This document shows positions 17,819-26,320 of a DNA stretch of 64,000 nt, piece after piece (the stretch's first letter is position 1; each line of letters begins with the position of its first letter). The translations under genes and the position numbers were made by a program. The stretch spans positions 1 to 64,000 of the forward strand of contig CAZNMY010000013.1 of assembly GCA_964574325.1 (NCBI GenBank), in the 5' to 3' direction. The notes under the pieces were generated by a model. It had not been told where the DNA came from and searched no databases. It was given only the letters and a program-made list of their open reading frames with translations. The stretch comes from CAMDPA01 sp964574325. Its GTDB lineage: Bacteria; Pseudomonadota; Alphaproteobacteria; Rhizobiales; Hyphomicrobiaceae.

Positions 17819-19333
17819 ATGTCTTCCGTTAGTGCCCATGCCCCCTTCATCGAACGCCACCACATCTGGAGCGACGAGCAGCGTCGGCAGGCAGCCGACG
17901 TGCTGCATCGCGCGGAAGCCAACGGCGTCCGCTTCGTGCGGCTCGCGTGGGCCGACAGTTTCGGCTGCAGCCGCGCCAAGCTCGTCACGCTCGAAGCGTT
18001 CGCGAGCGCGCTGAAGAGCGGCCACAACATCCTCGTCGCCACCTACACCCTCGACAGCTCGGGCGCGCGCGTGTTCGCCTCGTTCACCCCGGGCGGCGGT
18101 CTCGGGATCGAGGAGCTGACCGGCTCGCCGAACCTGATCGTCGTCCCCGATCCCGCGACCTTCCGGATGCTGCCCTGGGACACCGACGATGGCAGAGCGA
18201 ATGTCGCCTGGGTCCTCTGCGACACGTATTTCACCAACGGCAAGCCGTTCCCTTTCTGCCCGCGCCAGCTTCTGAAACGCCAGCTCGCGCGTATCGCCGA
18301 GCGCGGCTGGCGGATGAACGTCGGACTCGAGGTCGAGTGGTATCTGTTGAAAGTAGCGACCGGCCAGGTCGAGCCGGAGAACATCGGCGGCCCCGGGTTG
18401 CGCGGTCGCCCGATCGCAACGAGGGCGGTGGAACCCGGCTTCGCGATCCACGGCGAATCCGGCCTCGACCTGATGCAGCCCGTGCTGCTCGAACTGGCGA
18501 CGGCCTATGAGAAACTCGGCCTGCCGCTGCGTTCGATCGAGAACGAGTGGGGACCCGGTCAGGTCGAAGTCACGTTCGCGCCGCAGGACGCGCTCACCGC
18601 GGCCGACACGATGCTGCTGTTCCGCACAGCGACCCGCCAGCTCTGCCGCCGCCTCGGCCATCTCGCGACCTTCATGACGTGGCCGGCGATCAAGGGCTAT
18701 TATCCCAGCGGCTGGCACTTGCATCAGTCGCTGTGCGATGCCGCGAGCGGCCACAACGTCATGATGTCGGACGATCACCGTGTGCCACTGTCGCTTATGG
18801 GGCGGCATTATCTCGGCGGCCTTCTCGAACACGCGGTGGCCGGCGCGGCGTTCTCCACGCCGACCGTGAACGGCTATCGGCGGTTCCGCGCGTATTCGCT
18901 GGCACCCGATCGCGCGTCGTGGGCCGTCGATCATCGCGGCGTGATGGTGCGCGTGCTGGGTGGCGTGGGCGATCCGGCGACCCGGCTGGAGAACCGCATC
19001 GGCGAGCCGATGGCGAACCCTTACTTGTTCATCGCCCAGCAGATCGTGGCGGGCCTCGCCGGGACCGACGCCCGGCGCGATCCCGGCCCGCAGGATCTGG
19101 AATCCTACGTCAGCGATCGGCCGATGCTGCCCAAGAGCCTCACATCCGCGCTCGATCTCCTGCATGCAGCGCCACTCTACCGCAAGGAAATGGGCGACCT
19201 GTTCGTCGACTACTTCGTCAAGCTCAAAGGCACCGAGGCCGGCCGCTTCGATCAGTTCCTGAAAGACCGCGGTATCCCCGCCGGCGACGAACCGACCGAG
19301 TGGGAGCAGAACGAGTACTTCGACTTCTTCTGA
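17819..19333 (+). CDS. Glutamine-synthetase-like ligase (gamma-glutamyl-amine synthetase type)
   Basis: A 504-residue GS-fold ligase. The catalytic framework is intact: NVGLEVEWYLL (first metal Glu pair), IENEWGPGQVEVTFAP (second metal and Glu site), PSGWHLHQSL (nucleotide/metal His), an Arg-rich RFRAYSLAPDRASW loop and TRLENRIGEPMANPYL. It differs from housekeeping GlnA and resembles ligases that join glutamate to amines, such as PuuA, IpuC, TdnQ and AtdA1. It sits just upstream of Rieske dioxygenase genes on the same strand, so gamma-glutamylation of an aromatic amine is a reasonable hypothesis. ATG 17819 begins just before FIERHHIWSDEQRRQAADVL; upstream sequence in frame is not family-like. 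Confidence 0.88.
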   Translation: MSSVSAHAPFIERHHIWSDEQRRQAADVLHRAEANGVRFVRLAWADSFGCSRAKLVTLEAFASALKSGHNILVATYTLDSSGARVFASFTPGGGLGIEELTGSPNLIVVPDPATFRMLPWDTDDGRANVAWVLCDTYFTNGKPFPFCPRQLLKRQLARIAERGWRMNVGLEVEWYLLKVATGQVEPENIGGPGLRGRPIATRAVEPGFAIHGESGLDLMQPVLLELATAYEKLGLPLRSIENEWGPGQVEVTFAPQDALTAADTMLLFRTATRQLCRRLGHLATFMTWPAIKGYYPSGWHLHQSLCDAASGHNVMMSDDHRVPLSLMGRHYLGGLLEHAVAGAAFSTPTVNGYRRFRAYSLAPDRASWAVDHRGVMVRVLGGVGDPATRLENRIGEPMANPYLFIAQQIVAGLAGTDARRDPGPQDLESYVSDRPMLPKSLTSALDLLHAAPLYRKEMGDLFVDYFVKLKGTEAGRFDQFLKDRGIPAGDEPTEWEQNEYFDFF

Positions 19334-19334
19334 T

Positions 19335-19422
19335 GTAGGTTGGGTCGAGGCCACTGGCCGAGGCCCAACTTCAACGACGTACCTTGGATTGTTGGGCCTC
19401 GCATGCGCTCGACCCAACCTAC
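19335..19422. repeat. Nested intergenic inverted repeat
   Basis: Outer arms GTAGGTTGGGTCGAG (19335-19349) and its exact complement (19408-19422). Inner arms GAGGCCCAAC (19360-19369) and GTTGGGCCTC (19391-19400). It sits between the GS-like and dioxygenase alpha genes and ends 21 bases before the latter's ATG. It looks like a dispersed palindromic element that could fold in RNA. Confidence 0.85.
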
Positions 19423-19443
19423 GAGAGATTGCGGGAGACCGAC

Positions 19444-20802
19444 ATGACCCTCATCGAACGCCCCAATCGCGCGCCGCTCTACGACTGGGACGCGCTTGTC
19501 GACGAAGAGCGCGCGCACCGGCTGATCTACACCGATCCCGGCATCTTCCAGCTCGAGATGGCCAACATCTTCGGCGGCACGTGGACCTACATCGGCCACG
19601 AGAGCGAGATCGCCAAGCCGAACGATTTCATCACGCGCAAGCTCGGCCTGCGGCCCGTGATCGTGGTGCGCGACGGCGACGGCAAGATCCGCGTACTGTT
19701 CAACCGCTGCACGCATCGCGGCACCACGCTGTGTCGGCTCGAGAAGGGCAGTGCGCGCCACTTTCAATGCCCCTATCACGGCTGGAACTTCGCCAACACG
19801 GGCCAACTCCGCGGCGTGCCGTGGCCGGACGGCTATGCCGGCGACATGCGCGATCCCAAGTACAACGTCGCGCAGGTGCCGCGTGTGGAGAGCTACCGCG
19901 GCTTCATCTTCTGCACGCTCAACATGGATGCACTGCCGCTCGTCGATCATCTCGGGCCCATCACGCAGCCCATCGACGACTGGGTGCTCCGCAATCCCGG
20001 CGGCAAGCTCGAAGTCTGCGAGGCCAACCGCATCAAGTACAAGGGTAACTGGAAGCTCGCCTACGACAACTCATGCGACGGCTATCACGTCATCTACTCG
20101 CATCGCTCGCTGGTCGAGATGGAAGCGCGGCTGATGCCCGGCCAGGCGAAGGGCATGTCGTATTACAAGAACTCGCCCGACAGCCTCGCCATGTACATGC
20201 GCTACACCGGCCACGGAAACCACTTCAAGGACAAGCGCCCCAACATCGAGAACCGCCCGGGCGGGCTGTGGGCGCTCGAGCCCGCGACGCCCGGACAGGA
20301 ACACTACGAGGCGCTGTTCAAGGAGCGCTATGGCGATCGCGCGCCGTCGCTGCTCGATCTCGCGGGCTCGGTGCCGGTCAACATCAACGTGTTCCCGAAC
20401 TTCTCGCTGCTCGGCAATCACATACAAGTCTTCGAGCCCATCAGCGTCAACGAGACCAACGCCGTCTGGTACGGCACGCGGATCGTCGACGACGGAACGA
20501 TCGGCGCGGAAGGTGTGCGCGACATCAATGCGCTGCGCATGCGCACGCAGGAGCAGTTCCCCAACTTCGGCGAGGTCGACGACGTCGCCAACTTCGAGCA
20601 GATCCAGAAGGGCCTCGACTGCATCGAGGACGAGTGGGTCTACATGAACCGCGGCGCCGGCATTCCCGGCCGCGTCAAGACCAACCCGGACGGCACCATC
20701 GATGCCCCATCCACCGACGAAGCCTTCATGCGCGAACACTTCAAGGAGTGGAAACGCCTGCTGAAAGCCACCCCGAACATGCAGGTGAAGCGGGAGGTTT
20801 GA
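19444..20802 (+). CDS. Aromatic ring-hydroxylating dioxygenase, large (alpha) subunit
   Basis: A 452-residue Rieske oxygenase alpha subunit. The [2Fe-2S] cluster ligands are in CTHRGTT...CPYHGWNF (C-x-H, then C-x2-H), near residues 89-114. The mononuclear iron site is in YDNSCDGYHVIYSHRSL, with two His and the nearby Asp. The enzyme would insert both atoms of O2 into an aromatic ring, using electrons from a reductase not encoded nearby. The real start is ATG 19444; the frame is open upstream into the palindrome. The beta subunit lies 641 bases downstream after an exported protein. Confidence 0.93.
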   Translation: MTLIERPNRAPLYDWDALVDEERAHRLIYTDPGIFQLEMANIFGGTWTYIGHESEIAKPNDFITRKLGLRPVIVVRDGDGKIRVLFNRCTHRGTTLCRLEKGSARHFQCPYHGWNFANTGQLRGVPWPDGYAGDMRDPKYNVAQVPRVESYRGFIFCTLNMDALPLVDHLGPITQPIDDWVLRNPGGKLEVCEANRIKYKGNWKLAYDNSCDGYHVIYSHRSLVEMEARLMPGQAKGMSYYKNSPDSLAMYMRYTGHGNHFKDKRPNIENRPGGLWALEPATPGQEHYEALFKERYGDRAPSLLDLAGSVPVNINVFPNFSLLGNHIQVFEPISVNETNAVWYGTRIVDDGTIGAEGVRDINALRMRTQEQFPNFGEVDDVANFEQIQKGLDCIEDEWVYMNRGAGIPGRVKTNPDGTIDAPSTDEAFMREHFKEWKRLLKATPNMQVKREV

Positions 20803-20803
20803 G

Positions 20804-21406
20804 ATGACGAACGTGCACCTGCTCGCTTGCTTAATCGCAACCGGCATTGCCGTAGCCTTTGGGAGCGAAGCCGCAACCGCGCAGGAAATCGATGCTGTCG
20901 CCTATTTCCAGAAGGCCGGACTGTCTCGCGGCGAAGGGCTCGCGAGGAAGACCAAGCTCGTCGATGTGCGCCCCGCCGAGCCGGGCGAGGTCGTCGTCAC
21001 GATCATCAAGGGTGAAGGCAAGGAGACGCAAAGTGCTCCCGCCAAGGCCGGCGACAAGGTCGTGCGCAATCGCTGTGACGCGACCGGCAACGAGGAGATC
21101 CTCGTGAAGGCCGCGACGTTCGTGCGACGCTACGATGGCCCTGTCGCAGCCGCGGATGCGAGCGGCTGGCGCGCGTACCGCCCGCGCGGCAACCCGATGA
21201 AGTTCGTCGTCGTCGCCGAGGGTGACGGCGCGTTCACGTTCAAAGCGCCGTGGGGCGAGCAGATGATCGCGCGGCCCGGCGACATGATCGTGCAGGACCC
21301 GAACCGCACCAGCGACACCTACCGCATCGCCAAGGCCGCCTTCGACTGCACCTATGAAGTGGTACGGCAGCCCCAGCCCAAATCGAACACACGATCGCGG
21401 CAGTGA
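20804..21406 (+). CDS. Exported protein with PGDYG-like C-terminal motif
   Basis: A 200-residue protein starting one base after the dioxygenase alpha stop, hence translationally linked. A signal peptide (LLACLIATGIAVAFGSEAAT, then AQE) precedes two similar halves: a segment with VVRNRCDATGNEEILVKAAT, and a C-terminal segment MIARPGDMIVQD...YRIAKAAFDCTYEVV. The latter resembles the PGDYG motif family of unknown role. An exported protein between two subunits of a cytosolic oxygenase is unusual. Confidence 0.75.
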   Translation: MTNVHLLACLIATGIAVAFGSEAATAQEIDAVAYFQKAGLSRGEGLARKTKLVDVRPAEPGEVVVTIIKGEGKETQSAPAKAGDKVVRNRCDATGNEEILVKAATFVRRYDGPVAAADASGWRAYRPRGNPMKFVVVAEGDGAFTFKAPWGEQMIARPGDMIVQDPNRTSDTYRIAKAAFDCTYEVVRQPQPKSNTRSRQ

Positions 21407-21443
21407 AGACCGCGGAGCCGCCCTCGAGCTACGGAGAGCCAGC

Positions 21444-22049
21444 ATGAACGACGCAACCGCACCCGATCCCTCTCGCACGTCGCACTACGTCAACGACGCA
21501 TTCTATACGCGCGTGATCGCCGAGTTCATCGACTGGCAGCGCGACGAAGCGATCATCGCCGACCTTCCGATCCGCGATCACGCACGGCAGATCATCGAGC
21601 GCGAGGCGCGGTTGCTCGACGGTCACGACCACGAGCGTTGGCTCGCGATGTACGCGCCGGAGTGCATCTACTGGGTGCCCTCTACGGTTCCAGGTACGCC
21701 CGAGCGCGGCGATCCCCGGCGTGAGATCTCGATGATGTTCGACGACCGCCGCCGGATGGAGGATCGCATCTTCCGTCTGCGCACCGGCTATGCGTGGAGC
21801 CAGGCGCCGCGGTCCCGCACGGTTCGCCTCGTCACCAACGTCGAGGTGTTCGCAACGGAGAAACCCGGCACGCGCATGGTCCGTTCCAACTTCTTGATCT
21901 CGGAGTTCTGGGGCGACGAAACCCGCATCCTGACCGGCTGGGCCGGTCATCGCATCACGCACCGCGACGGCCGCTGGCTGATCGAAGCCAAGCAGATCAA
22001 CCTCATCGACGCCGACCAGTGCCTGCGCAACATGAGCATCATCCTGTAG
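21444..22049 (+). CDS. Aromatic ring-hydroxylating dioxygenase, small (beta) subunit
   Basis: A 201-residue beta subunit (SnoaL/NTF2-like fold) that would assemble with the alpha subunit. Typical features are IIEREARLLDGHDHERWLAM near the N-terminus, then PECIYWVPS, DDRRRMEDRIFRLRTGYAWS and RTVRLVTNVEV. The C-terminal strand is RDGRWLIEAKQINLIDADQC. ATG 21444 gives a normal family length and follows a GAGAGCCAGC leader. It is separated from the exported-protein gene by 37 bases, so all three are probably one operon. Confidence 0.92.
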   Translation: MNDATAPDPSRTSHYVNDAFYTRVIAEFIDWQRDEAIIADLPIRDHARQIIEREARLLDGHDHERWLAMYAPECIYWVPSTVPGTPERGDPRREISMMFDDRRRMEDRIFRLRTGYAWSQAPRSRTVRLVTNVEVFATEKPGTRMVRSNFLISEFWGDETRILTGWAGHRITHRDGRWLIEAKQINLIDADQCLRNMSIIL

Positions 22050-22229
22050 CGCCCGACGGCCACACGATGTGAGACCCTCCATCGCGACGAGGTGGGCACT
22101 GGGGCCAGCCGTAAAAATAGATGGGGTCCGGGGAATACTTTCCCCGGCAGGGTCGGGGACGGGTCCCCGTCGCGGCATCGCCGCGAAATATCGTACAGTC
22201 ACCGGCGAACGCCAACCGGAGACACACAC

Positions 22230-22991
22230 ATGCACCAGCCCCTTCACAATCGCGTCGCGATCGTCACCGGCGCGAGCAACGGCATCGGCAAAGGCATCGC
22301 CGAGGCTTACGCCGAAGCGGGCGCGAAGACGGTGCTCGTCGCTCGTTCGCCCGACAAACTCGCAGCCCTCCAGCGCAGCCTCGAAGCCGCCGGCGCGACG
22401 GCGCTGGCCTTGCCGTGCGACGTGACCCGCGAGAACGATGTCGCTCGCCTGTTCGGCGAGGTTCGCGATAAATTCGGCCGCGTGGACGTCGTCGTGAACA
22501 ACGCCGGGGTTGCGTCGGGAACGGCGATCGACGATCTGACGCTCGATGCCTGGAACGACGTGGTGTCGATCAACCTGACGGCGGTGTTTCTGATGTGCCG
22601 CGAGGCCGTCAAGGCGATGAAGGCGCAGACGCCGCAGGGCGGGCGGATCATCAACATGGGCAGCGTGTCCGCGAAGACGCCGCGGCCGGACTCGATCGCC
22701 TACACCGCGACGAAGCACGCGATCCAGGGCATGACGCACCAGTTGACGATGGACGGGAGGAAGTACGGCGTGGTCGCGTCGATCATCCATCCGGGCGCGA
22801 CGCTGTCGAGCTTCACGTCGCGGCGCGGGCGAACGGTAGCGGGGCCGGGCGCGACGCCGGAGGACTACGTGATGACGGCAGCGGACGTGGCGCGCGTGGC
22901 GCTGCTGATGGCGACGCTGCCGCCGGAGGTCAATCTCTACGAGGCGACGATCCTGCCCAACCAGATGCGCTCGTTCATCGGCCGGGGCTGA
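22230..22991 (+). CDS. Short-chain dehydrogenase/reductase (SDR)
   Basis: A 253-residue classical SDR. The cofactor motif is TGASNGIGKG near residue 14, with VVVNNAGVASG at mid-protein. The catalytic set is Asn, Ser (MGSVSAKT) and YTATK. A polar residue after the second strand (LVARSPDKL) suggests NADP(H). Lying 180 bases after the dioxygenase beta gene, it could act as a dihydrodiol or alcohol dehydrogenase of the same pathway, though SDR substrate cannot be inferred. The start at 22230 follows CGGAGACACACAC; the frame is open further upstream but not family-like. Confidence 0.9.
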   Translation: MHQPLHNRVAIVTGASNGIGKGIAEAYAEAGAKTVLVARSPDKLAALQRSLEAAGATALALPCDVTRENDVARLFGEVRDKFGRVDVVVNNAGVASGTAIDDLTLDAWNDVVSINLTAVFLMCREAVKAMKAQTPQGGRIINMGSVSAKTPRPDSIAYTATKHAIQGMTHQLTMDGRKYGVVASIIHPGATLSSFTSRRGRTVAGPGATPEDYVMTAADVARVALLMATLPPEVNLYEATILPNQMRSFIGRG

Positions 22992-23021
22992 CTGCGGACG
23001 TTCCGTCCGGCCCCTGTCGGT

Positions 23022-23636
23022 TCAATTTCTGCCCGTCAGCCGCAGGAACCGGTCCTGCATCGTAGGCTTGTCGGCGAACACGCCCGCGAAGCGGGTGGTG
23101 ACGGCGGGCATGCCCTGCTGGCGCAGACCGCGAGCAGCGATGCACTGGTGCTCGGCCTCGATCATCACGGCGACCCCCTTGGGCTCGAGGCCCTTTTCGA
23201 TGGCGGCGGCGATCTCGGCGGTGAGCGCCTCCTGGGTCTGCAGGCGCCGGGCGAGCGCATCCACGGCGCGAGCGAGGCGCGACAGCCCGGTCACGCGCCG
23301 GCCGGGAATGTAGGCGACGAAAGCCCGGCCCATGAACGGGGCGATGTGGTGCTCGCAATGACTGAGCACGGGGATGTCCTTGAGCATGACGATGTCGTCG
23401 AAGCCCGAGACGTCGTCGACGAGCGACTCGGTCAGCAGCGCTACGGGGTCCTGGCCGTATCCCGCGAAGTATTCGAGGTAGGCCTCGGCCACGCGCTGAG
23501 GCGTCTCCCGCAGCCCCTCGCGATCGGGGTCTTCGCCGGCCCAGGCCAGCAGCGTTCTCACGGCGGCTTCCGCTTGCGCTTGCGTCGGCCGCGCCGGCCA
23601 GACCGGTGCAATACCCGCCGGCGTTGCCGGTCGCAT
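23022..23636 (-). CDS. folE: GTP cyclohydrolase I
   Basis: A 204-residue enzyme converting GTP to dihydroneopterin triphosphate, first step of folate synthesis. Zn and catalytic residues are visible: VLSHCEHHIAPFMGRAFVAY (Cys and His ligands), TGLSRLARAVDALARRLQTQ, and GVAVMIEAEHQCIAARG with the second Cys. The C-terminus TTRFAGVF...FLRL is typical. The frame continues upstream to 24839 across the scaffold and cupin genes, but ATG 23636 matches the family N-terminus. It is divergent from the Fe-S scaffold gene with about 276 bases between. Confidence 0.95.
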   Translation of the reverse strand: MRPATPAGIAPVWPARPTQAQAEAAVRTLLAWAGEDPDREGLRETPQRVAEAYLEYFAGYGQDPVALLTESLVDDVSGFDDIVMLKDIPVLSHCEHHIAPFMGRAFVAYIPGRRVTGLSRLARAVDALARRLQTQEALTAEIAAAIEKGLEPKGVAVMIEAEHQCIAARGLRQQGMPAVTTRFAGVFADKPTMQDRFLRLTGRN

Positions 23637-23912
23637 GGGGGTGGACGTGAGGGAGGCGTGTAAGTCGAGCGGCAATTTCTTCAAGGACGTAGTTCCCGAC
23701 AATTGGCGAAGGGCAGGCATGCGGCGCGACGGAATGACGGGACGAAGGACTCCCCTTTCCGTCCGGCGACAGCTATCTATAGCATGGATGCTGCCGGGGG
23801 GCGTAAGAGGTCCCGGGAGCAGAACAGATCCGCAATACCATGCGGGGCTTCGGTGCAGATGTGGGGGCAACCCCGGCGCGGCGCTATAGCCGACGGCTCG
23901 AATGAGGCAGGA

Positions 23913-24362
23913 ATGACGGCGCTCAGCGAGATCTACAACTCTAAGATTATCGAGCTGGCAGCAGCGATCCCGCGTGCTGAACGGCTTTCGTCCCCCGACG
24001 CGAGCGCAACGGCGCACTCCAAGTTGTGCGGCTCGACGATATCGGTCGACATCAAGCTCGCGTCTGGACGGATCGCCGCATTCGGCCAGCTCGTGAAGGC
24101 GTGTCTTCTCGGTCAGGCGGCAGCATCCGTGATGGGCCGTGAAGCCGTCGGCTCGACGCCGGCCGAGCTTCGGCAGGTTGCCGACACCATGCGCCGCATG
24201 CTCAAGGAAGGCGGCGAGCCGCCGACCGGGCGGTGGGCCGATCTGGCCGTGCTGCAGCCGGTCAAGGATCACAAGGCGCGGCACGCATCGACGCTGCTCG
24301 TCTTCGAAGCTGTCGAGCGGGCGCTGGCCGAGATCGACGCCAGGGCGAGCGCAACGGCCTGA
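23913..24362 (+). CDS. IscU/NifU-like Fe-S cluster assembly scaffold protein
   Basis: A 149-residue protein of the NifU N-terminal family. Two of the three usual cluster cysteines are present: C39 (SKLCGSTIS) and C64 (VKACLLGQAAAS). The third position falls in DHKARHASTLLVFEAVERAL, where no Cys occurs. The divergent folE, the downstream cupin and yidD form a common alphaproteobacterial neighbourhood. It may be a specialised or non-canonical scaffold. ATG 23913 has GAGGCAG upstream and begins MTALSEIYN, the family start. Confidence 0.85.
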   Translation: MTALSEIYNSKIIELAAAIPRAERLSSPDASATAHSKLCGSTISVDIKLASGRIAAFGQLVKACLLGQAAASVMGREAVGSTPAELRQVADTMRRMLKEGGEPPTGRWADLAVLQPVKDHKARHASTLLVFEAVERALAEIDARASATA

Positions 24363-24440
24363 CGACCTTTGCTGGAATACCCTTTGCCATTGGCCCGGCC
24401 GGAAACTTTCCACCGACTTCGTTGCCATCAGGAGATGCCG

Positions 24441-24908
24441 ATGACCGTGATCGAGGATCCCCTGGCCCTGCAAGGCCGCCGCGGAACGGTCGTCTATCCT
24501 GCGGAGCTGGCGGGCGGCTTCGAGGGACGCGTCAAACGCGCGATGACGGAGAAGCTCGGGCTTTCGCAGTTCGGTGTCAACATCACCACACTGGAGCCGG
24601 GCGCGCGTTCGGCGCTGCGTCATTCGCACGCCCGGGAGGACGAGTTCGTCTACATCCTTTCCGGCGAGCTGACGCTGATCACCGACGAAGGTGAACACCA
24701 GTTGCGCGCATCGATGGCCGCTGGGTTTCCTTGCGGCGAAGGCAACGGCCATCACCTCGTGAACAACGGTACGGCGCCGGCCACCTATCTCGAGATCGGC
24801 ACGCGGTCGAGCGACGACGATGTCGATTACCCCGATCACGATCTGAAGGGGGTGAAGCGCGGCGGCCGTTACAGCTTCTTCCGGCGGAACGGGGACCCAT
24901 ACGACTGA
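24441..24908 (+). CDS. Cupin-domain protein
   Basis: A 155-residue single-domain cupin. The first motif is RHSHAREDEFVYILSGELTL (His-x-His...Glu metal ligands) and the second is GEGNGHHLVNNGTAPATYLEIG (His). The tail (DVDYPDHDLKG, GRYSFFRRNGDPYD) is common in small cupins near sugar or metabolic genes; function is unknown. ATG 24441 is spaced correctly after GGAG; the in-frame ATG 24435 touches it and is less likely. Its stop overlaps the yidD start as TGATG. Confidence 0.88.
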   Translation: MTVIEDPLALQGRRGTVVYPAELAGGFEGRVKRAMTEKLGLSQFGVNITTLEPGARSALRHSHAREDEFVYILSGELTLITDEGEHQLRASMAAGFPCGEGNGHHLVNNGTAPATYLEIGTRSSDDDVDYPDHDLKGVKRGGRYSFFRRNGDPYD

Positions 24909-25228
24909 TGCTCCGGCATTTGCGCAGGCTAGCGGCGTTCGCGCTCAAACTACCGATCTACGCCTACCGGTATTCGCTGAAGGCGCTGATCGGCTGGGAA
25001 TGCCGCCACCTGCCCAGTTGCTCGGAGTACGCGCTGGATGCCATCGACCGCAACGGCGCCTGGCGCGGGTTCTGGCTGACGGTCTCGCGGATCTCGCGCT
25101 GCCATCCCTGGGGCACTTGCGGTTACGATCCAGCGCCCGACCTCACGCAGTGCCGACACACGCTCGCGCCCTGGCGCTACGGCCGCTGGACCGGTCGCCA
25201 TCTGCACCACGGGCAACCCAAAGCGTGA
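24908..25228 (+). CDS. yidD: Membrane protein insertion efficiency factor
   Basis: A 106-residue peripheral membrane protein of the YidD/DUF37 family, which assists YidC-dependent insertion of inner-membrane proteins. The diagnostic cysteine-rich core is present: CRHLPSCSEYALDAI, then ISRCHPWGTCGYDPAPD. An N-terminal amphipathic stretch (LKLPIYAYRYSLKALIGW) should bind the membrane. ATG 24908 overlaps the cupin TGA, so it is translationally coupled. It is usually found with rnpA/rpmH or, in many alphaproteobacteria, near folE and an Fe-S scaffold, as here. Confidence 0.95.
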   Translation: MLRHLRRLAAFALKLPIYAYRYSLKALIGWECRHLPSCSEYALDAIDRNGAWRGFWLTVSRISRCHPWGTCGYDPAPDLTQCRHTLAPWRYGRWTGRHLHHGQPKA

Positions 25229-25235
25229 CGCACGT

Positions 25236-26252
25236 TCAGCAACTGCCGTCGGCGTGCTCCCAGTCCTGGATGTCGCGGCAGGGGGAGATGACGAGGGTGC
25301 GTCCGCCGGCAATTCCGATCTTGACGGCGGGGCGCCCATCGATCGAGACGACGTCGAAGTCCTCCGCGGCCGGCGCGGGAAGCCGCTTTTCCGCAAGCTC
25401 CTCGATGTGACCGCGGTTGAACGTCAGAAACCGGAGCCGCCGACGGTCCTGGCTCGGCACGACGATGTCCGGCCGGCCGTCGCCGTTGAAATCGGCGATT
25501 GCCGACAGTTTGAGATGGCGCGACCCGAACACGTGGTTCGACACGTCGTCGGTGTCCGCGATCATCTCGAGCTTGCCGTCGCGCAGCGTCCAGATCTGCA
25601 ACTCGCCGCGGATATGAGGCGTGACGACGATGGCGATGTCGTTCCGGCCGTCTCCGTTGAAATCAGCAAATCCGATCGGGTTCAGCCATCGGTTCGGTGT
25701 GCCGATGGGGGGCGTCTCCGCGATGATCTCGAGGTCCTTGCCGCGAATGCCGAGCACGGCGAGCGCTGCACCGCTGCGCTGGTAGCTGCGCACGGTGACG
25801 ATTTCCTCCTGGCCGTCGCCGTCGATATCGACGAGGCGGGGCGTGCGATCCTCGAACACGCTGTCCTTGGGCAGGCGGTAGCGCATGACTTGCTTCGACG
25901 TCGTCGAGATCGTCACGGCGGTCGGGTGCTGATCGGTTCCGAACGGGAAATGGCGGTAGCGGCCGGTCGGCTCGGAGAACCAGGCGGCCGCGATATTGAT
26001 CGATCCGCGGACGAGATCGCCGTCCTTGAGCCGGAGATCGCGCTTGGGGCGCTTGAACGCGTCGGGATCGGGCTCGAGCTTCAACTCGCCCTGGTGCATC
26101 GTCCTCGAGCGAGATTGGCCACCGGATTGGCCACCCGGCTGAGCCTGCCCCTGCACGGTTGGCGTCGGCTGTTGAATCTGAGCGTCGGCGACGGCGAGAC
26201 CGGCGAGCAACGCGGCTGCAGCCAGCGGCAGATGAGGCGAACGGCGGCGCAT
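25236..26252 (-). CDS. Exported FG-GAP/VCBS repeat protein
   Basis: A 338-residue secreted protein. The signal peptide (LPLAAAALLAGLAVADA) is followed by a Gln/Gly/Pro-rich low-complexity segment. A beta-propeller-like region then carries three calcium-loop motifs: VDIDGDGQEEIV, ADFNGDGRNDIA and ADFNGDGRPDIV. This DxNGDG pattern is typical of VCBS/FG-GAP blades. A C-terminal Cys pair (SPCRDI, GSC) may form a disulfide. Likely periplasmic or surface; partner unknown. It is convergent with yidD, seven bases apart. Confidence 0.88.
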   Translation of the reverse strand: MRRRSPHLPLAAAALLAGLAVADAQIQQPTPTVQGQAQPGGQSGGQSRSRTMHQGELKLEPDPDAFKRPKRDLRLKDGDLVRGSINIAAAWFSEPTGRYRHFPFGTDQHPTAVTISTTSKQVMRYRLPKDSVFEDRTPRLVDIDGDGQEEIVTVRSYQRSGAALAVLGIRGKDLEIIAETPPIGTPNRWLNPIGFADFNGDGRNDIAIVVTPHIRGELQIWTLRDGKLEMIADTDDVSNHVFGSRHLKLSAIADFNGDGRPDIVVPSQDRRRLRFLTFNRGHIEELAEKRLPAPAAEDFDVVSIDGRPAVKIGIAGGRTLVISPCRDIQDWEHADGSC

Positions 26253-26320
26253 GGAAGTCTCCCCGCGTGTGTGAGCACCACCCTTATACGGATTCGCTCC
26301 GATCCTTCAGGTGCAGCCCC

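Noticed and set aside
23637..24839. Upstream extension of the folE frame to 605 codons
   Set aside because: It runs antisense through the Fe-S scaffold and cupin genes, and the folE family N-terminus starts at 23636.
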